Part shown: piece by piece, positions 58,530 through 64,000 of the stretch | Position numbering within the stretch: position 1 is the stretch's first letter | How the letters are laid out: each line of letters opens with the position of its first letter | Source of the DNA: Clarkia xantiana subsp. parviflora | Taxonomy: Eukaryota; Streptophyta; Magnoliopsida; Myrtales; Onagraceae | DNA length: 64,000 nucleotides | NCBI GenBank assembly: GCA_036873135.1 | Contig: JAPTYO010000023.1 | Coordinates: 7,389,834-7,453,833, forward strand | Reading direction: 5' to 3' | The notes under the pieces: generated by a model | What the model was told of the DNA's origin: nothing | Database searches by the model: none | What the model saw: the letters and a program-made list of their open reading frames with translations, nothing else | Position numbers and translations under genes: made by a program

Positions 58530-59639
58530 CTAGTTGATTCTGCCACGTGCCACATAGTTTCTCAATGCATCTAGCGTGTTGAGCTCTTCAATCTCTCCTT
58601 TTGGGGATGGACAAAAGCTGACGTCATGTGCCCAAGTTTTACTTTGCTTGTGTTGTTCTTCAACATCTTTGTCAAGGAGGACAGTTGTTTGCTCATGTGG
58701 GTGGTGAGGTTTGTTTTCTGGAAGTGCATCCATATTCCAAAGATTGTACAGGTCGCCACAATTGGTTCCATAAGAGACGTTGTTTTTCTGGCGTTTGGCG
58801 ATAGGTGGATTATCGTCCATCATTTTGCCCTTTCCTGAAGACTCGACGCGAGGACTCATTTGATGCCTATTGCCATGGTCGATATACTTTTTCATTTTTC
58901 CTTCTAAGATCAAATTGTTTATTTGAAATCTTAGCCCAACACATCTTTCGGTTTCGTGGCCGTACACTTCATGATTTTCACACCATTTGCTTTCATCTTC
59001 TCCCAATGGTCCCTTGCGGAATTTGGAGGGTTTCTTCCATAGCTTGGTTTCTTTTATTTCCTTCAGGATGATAGATAACGATGTGTTTAATGGAACCCAT
59101 TTGGTGATATTGGACTCTTTGTTCCTTTGGGCACTTGACTGGAATGGCCTCTTCTGTCGCGGTTGCCTCTTTTCCCAGGAGACATGTATCTCTTTTTCAA
59201 TTATTGCCTTTAGGGTTGTTGTTGTCAATCCTGTGATCGGTATGTCGTCGTCTTGGCTTATCCTTGTAGAAGGACCCTTCTTGTGTATTTTTGATGACTC
59301 TGCTTGAGTCTTCTTTGGAGGGTTGTCGCCTTGATCAATGAATTGCTTTAAATTGCCTTTGAGGATGAGGTTGTTAATGCGGTTGCGTAGGCTGACGCAA
59401 TGGTCTGTTTCGTGACCGAAGACCTCGTGGTTGTCGCACCACTTGTCTTTGTCTCTTCCCATTTGGCCTTTCCCGAAGTTGTGTGGCTCCTTCCACATAT
59501 TTGAGTTCTTCATTTCCCTCAAAATTACAAATGGTGGGGCATTCAAAGGGATGTGGTCGGCGATGTTTACTTCGTTTGGTTTCTCGAAACCTCTTTGAAA
59601 AGGTCGTTTCGGCTGCTTGTACTGGAAGGTATCTTTCAT
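58530..59639 (-). CDS. gypsy gag C-terminal frame with duplicated CHHC knuckle module
   Basis: An uninterrupted 369-codon frame. A module of about 105 residues occurs twice (about 1-107 and 155-258): a basic KRPFQ stretch, a (P/V)LN(A/T)..IL(R/K)E(M/I)K....W(K)(E/K)P segment, then a C-x2-H-x4-H-x4-C knuckle (68-81 and 220-233), followed by ..INNLIL.G..K.(F/Y)ID. The C-terminus is plain and acidic. It lacks the capsid fold and any protease. The knuckle plus helix is the nucleocapsid part of Tat-type gag, so it likely binds RNA, if expressed. The ATG overlaps the stop of the upstream gag frame (ATGA). Confidence 0.8.
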   Translation of the reverse strand: MKDTFQYKQPKRPFQRGFEKPNEVNIADHIPLNAPPFVILREMKNSNMWKEPHNFGKGQMGRDKDKWCDNHEVFGHETDHCVSLRNRINNLILKGNLKQFIDQGDNPPKKTQAESSKIHKKGPSTRISQDDDIPITGLTTTTLKAIIEKEIHVSWEKRQPRQKRPFQSSAQRNKESNITKWVPLNTSLSIILKEIKETKLWKKPSKFRKGPLGEDESKWCENHEVYGHETERCVGLRFQINNLILEGKMKKYIDHGNRHQMSPRVESSGKGKMMDDNPPIAKRQKNNVSYGTNCGDLYNLWNMDALPENKPHHPHEQTTVLLDKDVEEQHKQSKTWAHDVSFCPSPKGEIEELNTLDALRNYVARGRIN

Positions 59640-60181
59640 GCATTGCCCTTTTTTCTCTGGTGCAGTGTGTCTTGATGACTTATGACTCGAGACATTGTTC
59701 CTATCATCTCAGCTTGTTTGTTGACTGGAGGCAAAGGAGGTGACAGGGTGACGCCTTTGTACTGGAAGGCTTTTTGGTTGGACGGAGGTGGGTGAGCTGC
59801 ACATCTTTGGTTCTCTAGAGATTCGCTAAATGCGAGAAACTCTTCTAGTGCCGCCATCATTGCTGGAGTAATGGTGGGCATCGAGTTTACCCTCGTTCCT
59901 TGTTTGCCCTGCAGCATTTCTGCCTGGGATTCAACTTCTGGTTTGAAACTAGGTGGAGGTGCGTGATGTTTGTTTTTTGGCTCCTTGCGCTGTGCGCCGG
60001 GCACATTGTCAATTGGTATGGATGAGGCTGCAGAAGTAGCTCTTGGGGTGCGGGAGGGTCCTGATTGGCTCCCAGCTGGAGCGTGGTATTCTGCTTTTTT
60101 GTTCGTCGGGGAGTTTCTGGGATGGCCGAGCCCTTTCCTTGGGTTTTTCACCTCCTCGGGAGGGTTGTGATCACTTGCCAT
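59636..60181 (-). CDS. gypsy gag N-terminal frame
   Basis: A 181-codon frame starting 50 bp after the LTR, reading MASDHNPPEEVKN. It is Pro/Ser/Lys-rich with one helix-like part (PAMMAALEEFLAFSESLE) resembling the gag N-terminus of the giant gypsy. The end (HQRKKGNA) overlaps the next gag frame by four bases. The string A AAA AAG (59654-59648 on the minus strand) precedes the stop and would bring ribosomes into the downstream frame after a -1 shift. The capsid domain expected between the two is absent, so a deletion near 59640 is the simpler explanation for the frame change. Confidence 0.7.
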   Translation of the reverse strand: MASDHNPPEEVKNPRKGLGHPRNSPTNKKAEYHAPAGSQSGPSRTPRATSAASSIPIDNVPGAQRKEPKNKHHAPPPSFKPEVESQAEMLQGKQGTRVNSMPTITPAMMAALEEFLAFSESLENQRCAAHPPPSNQKAFQYKGVTLSPPLPPVNKQAEMIGTMSRVISHQDTLHQRKKGNA

Positions 60182-60216
60182 TGTTTTTGTGGTATTGTAG
60201 CTTTTTGTTCGAATCG

Positions 60217-60231
60217 TGCAGACGGCGCCAA
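60217..60231 (-). other. primer binding site of the nested gypsy
   Basis: The minus strand reads TTGGCGCCGTCTGCA directly at the LTR end. Confidence 0.8.
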
Positions 60232-60834
60232 TGTTGCGTCCGGGACGACTGAGGTCACGAGGACGCGTCTGAGGTTGTGCGGGTTAGGACCCTTCTGTCG
60301 GAGGTTGTGACCCGGTAAGATTGTGACCCGGCAAGGCTGTGACCCGGCGAGGTTGTGACCCGGCAAATCTGTGTCTCGTGCGTCGGATCCTGCGCAAAGG
60401 ACCAATGCTAGCACGGAGAGGGGGGGGTGGTGCTAGCGGAGCCCTCTCCGATGCCTAAGTTACTATAGTGGCAAAAGGGTAATTTCTAGAGAGAGAGAAT
60501 TCTAGAGAGAAGTCAGAGCTCAAAATACCAAAGTTGGGCAAATGAGAGAGTCAGTGAAAATGGGTGGCCAAGGCCTCCTATTTATAGGCTTCCTTGAGAC
60601 CGGACCCGGTTTTAGAGCGGTTCGACGACGGTTCAAGGAGACAAACGGGAACCGTCGTCCACATTGGTAATGCATGAACTTGACTTCTCTACGCGTAACG
60701 GCGATCGCGGATATGGTAATAGTGGATATGACAATCGCGCCATACCCGTGACGGAACCCGGACCTCGTCGAAATTGGGCAATTCGGCGAGGTCCGGGCTG
60801 CCGTGCGATCCGGACCTCCGGATTGCGCAACCCG
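60232..60834 (-). repeat. 5' LTR of the nested gypsy, truncated
   Basis: Nearly identical to 53102-53704, with the reversed TATA box at 60578-60587. It ends at ..gcgcaacccg, the first bases of the palindrome array, and then passes into unrelated sequence. Confidence 0.92.
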
Positions 60835-60835
60835 A

Positions 60836-61068
60836 CCTAGATGCTCGACCTTACCAACCGAACCCGAGTCTTCCACTTGAACATCCGCGTCGGAAGTAGG
60901 TTCTCTGGCTGACTTCGAGTCGGACGAAGAATCCACATATGAATCATACTCGAACGAAGTTTCCAACCCTGTCACTAGCACAGGCGCAAACTCAGAATCG
61001 GTATAGGGTAATAACCCAGAAACCGACTCAGACTCAACTGAGGCTTCCCAATCCTCATCCGAATCCAA
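60836..61068 (-). CDS. antisense acidic frame in the giant gypsy 3' region
   Basis: A minus-strand frame of about 77 codons, starting MDSDEDWEASVES and rich in Ser, Asp and Glu. It runs opposite to the giant gypsy and is cut by the nested LTR, where the reading continues meaninglessly. Antisense frames in the 3' region are known in Tat-lineage elements (aORF). The likeness here is only in position and orientation; I recognise no domain. Confidence 0.4.
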
Positions 61069-61289
61069 CTCTCAGTAACGATCGAGAAAAATGGTAACAG
61101 GTTCTTTCAAGGAAGAAGACTTACGCATTATGACAGTAATACTCGAATCAAGGATGAGACAGTACCGTTCGCTCCCAAATACAATGACTCGACGAGCAAG
61201 TAGTGCGGATAGCCTACAACATGAAAGAAAGACTTAGTAAAAATCATGAAGAATCGACGTCGTATAAGTAATGAATGACTATAACGCCC
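61069..61289. other. giant gypsy 3' non-coding
   Basis: No gene or repeat seen. Confidence 0.4.
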
Positions 61290-61660
61290 ACTTCCGGGGC
61301 AACATGAAAACGACGCCATAAGGCACGACGGACAAAAGGGTCGACATCCTATGTCCATGACGATGACAACGCCATGAGGCGTGACGGGTGCAAGGGTCGA
61401 CACCCTATGTCCATGACGATGACGACGCCATGAGGCGTGACGGACGAAAGGGTTGACACCCTATGTCCATACGATGACGACGGCTACTACGAGGGCGGCA
61501 TAATTAATGCACACTACAAGGTGCAACGGATGCAAGGGTTGACATCCTATATCCATAATTACTACTACTACTTCGGAAGCACAACGACGGGTACACGCCA
61601 TGCAACACGCCGGACACAAGGATTGACAGCCCATAACACTAATGCCTAACTCGGGGGCAA
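61290..61660. repeat. 56-bp tandem repeat, degenerate to the right
   Basis: gacgccatgaggcgtgacgg..aagggtcgacaccctatgtccat starts at about 61315, 61371 and 61427 (56 bp apart), with looser copies to 61650. Confidence 0.85.
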
Positions 61661-63338
61661 CACGAAATTGTACCAATGACGATGAAAATGATAATGCAAA
61701 GGGTAACGCCCCCCCCCCCCCCCCTAAGCATATGATGGTCGCTACGCTTACTTCGGGGGCAATACGACACTTATGATGTGATACACGACGGACGCATAGG
61801 GTGACCCCCTACGTCCGACACAGTGATACATGATAGACTCTGAGGGAAACCCCCTACCTCCAACATATGAACATACCATGGCAAAGCAAGCATAGCATAT
61901 GACGCCATCAACGCGAGACCCAACACCTCACGTCTAAGGTATAACCAAGCCTACTTCGGGGGCAAATTTTTACATAAATTTTTTATGATTGCAGGATATG
62001 ACTATAATGACCAATATGAATAACAACCCGAACAAAAGCAATGACATCCTTGCTCGGGGAAAACACAAAATTTTCAGAAAATCAAATTTTTAACAAAATC
62101 GGAGTAACGTAATCCCATTTCCGATTACATTCAACTATTCAACTATTATTGATATAGCCATATATTGCAAGTATTTGTCTCGATTATGATTTAAAATAGG
62201 ACACGAGAGGATAAAAAATTGGACATTCAGGTTCCCGAGTTTAACCGAGCCAAACCGGCCCAAGTAAACCGGTTCAATTGAACCGAGCAAACCTGACGGA
62301 ACCCCCCGCCGGAAAAAATGGATGCTACCGCCGGAAGACCTCACTGCTGCCACCAGATACGACCCCATTCACCTCCTACAGCTATGGTCGTCGTCGCCTT
62401 CAACGACACGACTCACCACCATCAAAATTCTTCGACACCGCCGCTGGATCTCCTGCTGGCGAAGCAAGCTGCGCCGTCGTGCCCTTGCCGCCCGCCACGA
62501 GATACCGGAGACACCGGTTTTGATTTTCAAATCAAAACCAAACCAAATCGAACCAAGCAAGGTAAAAGAATGAATTTTTTAATGAAGGAAAAGTTTGAAT
62601 CTTTGGAGGATACCAAAAAAGATGACATACACTTTATAAAGAAGATGTTGAGTGTAGGGTTTTTCAAATGGTGACTATTTACAATCATGCCATCACCTAG
62701 GCCTACACACATGATGGATCCATATGCATTAAAATGCAACATTGATAGTGTTTCCAACACTTGAAAAAAATTTCACTTATCACAATGATTTCATCCATAT
62801 GCATCAATACTAGTGTTGTCAAAACACTTAGAAATTTTTTCATCACTCTACATGGTTGCATCCATACGAGTTAAAACGGGCGTTGATCAACACTTAGAAT
62901 TTTTTCCATGATCACTACATGTGTATACTCACTTGAACAATGTGAGACAATTTCTATGCATACACAGTTCATGACATACAATCATTCATTCATATATGCT
63001 CTATTACGTACATATGCACGTACCCATCTTGACATACTAAATTTCACTTGCATTGTTATTTAGGATCCAATACAAGTACGTATGATACATACTAATGATT
63101 ACATCCATGAAATTATATGCTAACACATTTATGACTCACCCCATACTTGTGTGAATTTTCTATCTATAATTATAACATTGACATAGCTCGAACACCCTCC
63201 TAGCATAGAAGGAACGATCATCGAGCATCACGCACCGACAATGAGAGACTCATTGTAGAAGGTAAAAATAAAGCCGAGATACAATCGGGCGTGCATCCTT
63301 CTAATAAATAGAGTCAAGTAAAGGTAAAACCAATGCTT
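61661..63338. other. giant gypsy 3' non-coding region
   Basis: There is a run of 16 C at 61709-61724, and cttcgggggcaa phrases recur. A GC-rich block at 62235-62530 has overlapping frames in three phases but no domain. 62760-63100 holds repeated cacttagaa(a)tttttt and atccatatgca phrases. Confidence 0.5.
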
Positions 63339-63353
63339 GACTCGGGGGGTAAC
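63339..63353 (+). other. polypurine tract of the giant gypsy
   Basis: gactcggggggtaac directly before the 3' LTR. Confidence 0.8.
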
Positions 63354-63917
63354 TGGTGGATATACACCCGATGGGACCTCATTAAGGCTCGACTTGGTCG
63401 CACTGTCGACCCGAGCATGGTAAGTGGCTGAGACCCTTCAAAAATACGCGGTAGTCCTCCCGAACTGGACTTGTCCGGTGCCGAAAACACCAGACTAGCC
63501 CGGACAAACAGGACCAGACTAGTCCGGTACCTCAATGCCGGACTAGTCCAGCCCCTGATACTGGGTGCTCGACACCCGGGTGAAGCGCACACCATACCTA
63601 TCATACTTTTTATACGGGTCCCACCAGTAAATGCGGGCCCTCCGGTGCCAAAATCTCAAACTCTATAAATAGGACCTATATCCTTCATTTATAACTTGAT
63701 CTATAGTAGGATATCGGTGCTCTGACTTCTCCCTAACTTTTTCTTTCTATAAAACCGAACTCTCATTTTAGCATCGGAGAGGGTTCGCCGGACACCCCCC
63801 GTCTTACCCCTTGTGCAGGTAATGAAAGGAGCGGAGAAAGCGGAACACGAGTAACGAGGAGATCACAACTTGACGCAAGGCCGCCAAAATCGGAACCCCG
63901 ACGACCTTGATCCATCA
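63354..63917 (+). repeat. 3' LTR of the giant gypsy
   Basis: TGGTGGATATA..GATCCATCA, 564 bp, aligned with 38409-39038. About 60 bp of the palindrome-rich block are missing. TATA box at 63663-63672. Followed by attat. Confidence 0.92.
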
Positions 63918-63922
63918 ATTAT

Positions 63923-64000
63923 GACATGATGAATCCTTAGGAACTCAATCTTAGATTAAAACCTGAACTTATTCATTTGAGATGAATGATGCACATGGTT
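63923..64000. other. right flank, unassigned
   Basis: 78 bp after the target duplication; no feature seen. Confidence 0.4.

Larger units (their letters stand above)
53102..60834 (-). mobile_element. non-autonomous gypsy element (reverse) with gag only and tandem arrays
   Basis: The minus strand has a 5' LTR (60232-60834, lacking its U3 start), a primer site, two gag frames, about 4.5 kb of non-coding DNA with three tandem arrays, a PPT and a complete 3' LTR (53102-54057). The shared LTR parts differ at about three positions in ~600 bp by eye, so the insertion is recent. No protease, RT, RNase H or integrase motif is found. The outer end of the right LTR is missing, so no target duplication can be tested. 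Confidence 0.88.
38409..63917 (+). mobile_element. 25.5-kb gypsy insertion with gag-protease only and three nested elements
   Basis: LTRs at 38409-39038 and 63354-63917, a primer site after the first, a PPT before the second, and a perfect target duplication attat (38404-38408 / 63918-63922) prove a single insertion. Interruptions are a solo LTR (39834-41733), a truncated copia (46535-52746) and a gypsy (53102-60834). The element's own DNA is then about 9.7 kb. It codes for gag and protease of the Tat/Athila-like sort, and then consists of tandem repeats and non-coding DNA. No RT, RNase H or integrase motif remains, so it is non-autonomous, unless pol was lost together with a later insertion. 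Confidence 0.9.

Noticed and set aside
62278..62760. GC-rich region with three overlapping frames, possible host exon
   Set aside because: No domain, no splice-supported continuation, and it sits within the giant gypsy's 3' non-coding DNA.
1..64000. tRNA or rRNA genes
   Set aside because: Only tRNA-complementary primer sites were seen; no cloverleaf or rRNA sequence was recognised by eye.

Overview
This is a plant nuclear window made almost entirely of nested retrotransposons. The evidence is plant-type Ty1/copia and Ty3/gypsy (Tat/Ogre-like) domain architecture, Met-initiator-type copia primer sites, an L1-type plant LINE whose ORF2 ends in an RNase H, LTRs bounded by TG..CA, 5-bp target-site duplications and AT-rich spacers. 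I found no convincing single-copy host gene, no RNA gene and no CRISPR-like array. Nearly all coding capacity is retroelement gag/pol, and nearly all of it is broken by stops, frameshifts or large deletions.

Layout. 1-2692: 3' part of a decayed copia element and its LTR. 2693-7302: an Ogre/Tat-type LTR (+) split by a young copia element (3409-6670, TSD ccctt) that has lost RT/RNase H. 7331-14500: a non-coding LARD-like gypsy element (-) full of tandem repeats, carrying a nested TRIM/SMART-like element (8793-10066). 14501-15711: AT-rich spacer with a duplicated ~370-bp unit. 15712-16902: 3' fragment and LTR of a second copia family. 17040-24471: a Tat gypsy (-) with RT, two RNase H domains, integrase and a higher-order tandem array, inserted into an Ogre-type LTR end. 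24688-38319: a member of the second copia family (-), split by a LINE (30657-37002, with TSD).

38409-63917 is one 25.5-kb gypsy insertion: both LTRs and a perfect attat TSD are present. It encodes gag and protease but no visible RT or integrase. Three later insertions sit inside it: a solo LTR in gag (39834-41733, TSD ccaac), a 5'-truncated copia (46535-52746), and a non-autonomous gypsy (-) (53102-60834) that keeps only gag pieces plus several tandem arrays.

How it fits together: at least seven gypsy or gypsy-LTR copies are present, but only one shows RT/integrase, and that one is decayed. The non-autonomous copies keep PBS, PPT, LTR and sometimes gag, so they would need enzymes from elsewhere. 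The most unusual features are non-coding: a 53/106/741-bp hierarchical array, two exact 66-bp (22-codon) arrays in one element, and clusters of short perfect palindromes in the LTRs of two different gypsy families, one of which marks the exact truncation point of the partner LTR. I did not find a clearly new biological system; these structures are the best candidates for follow-up.
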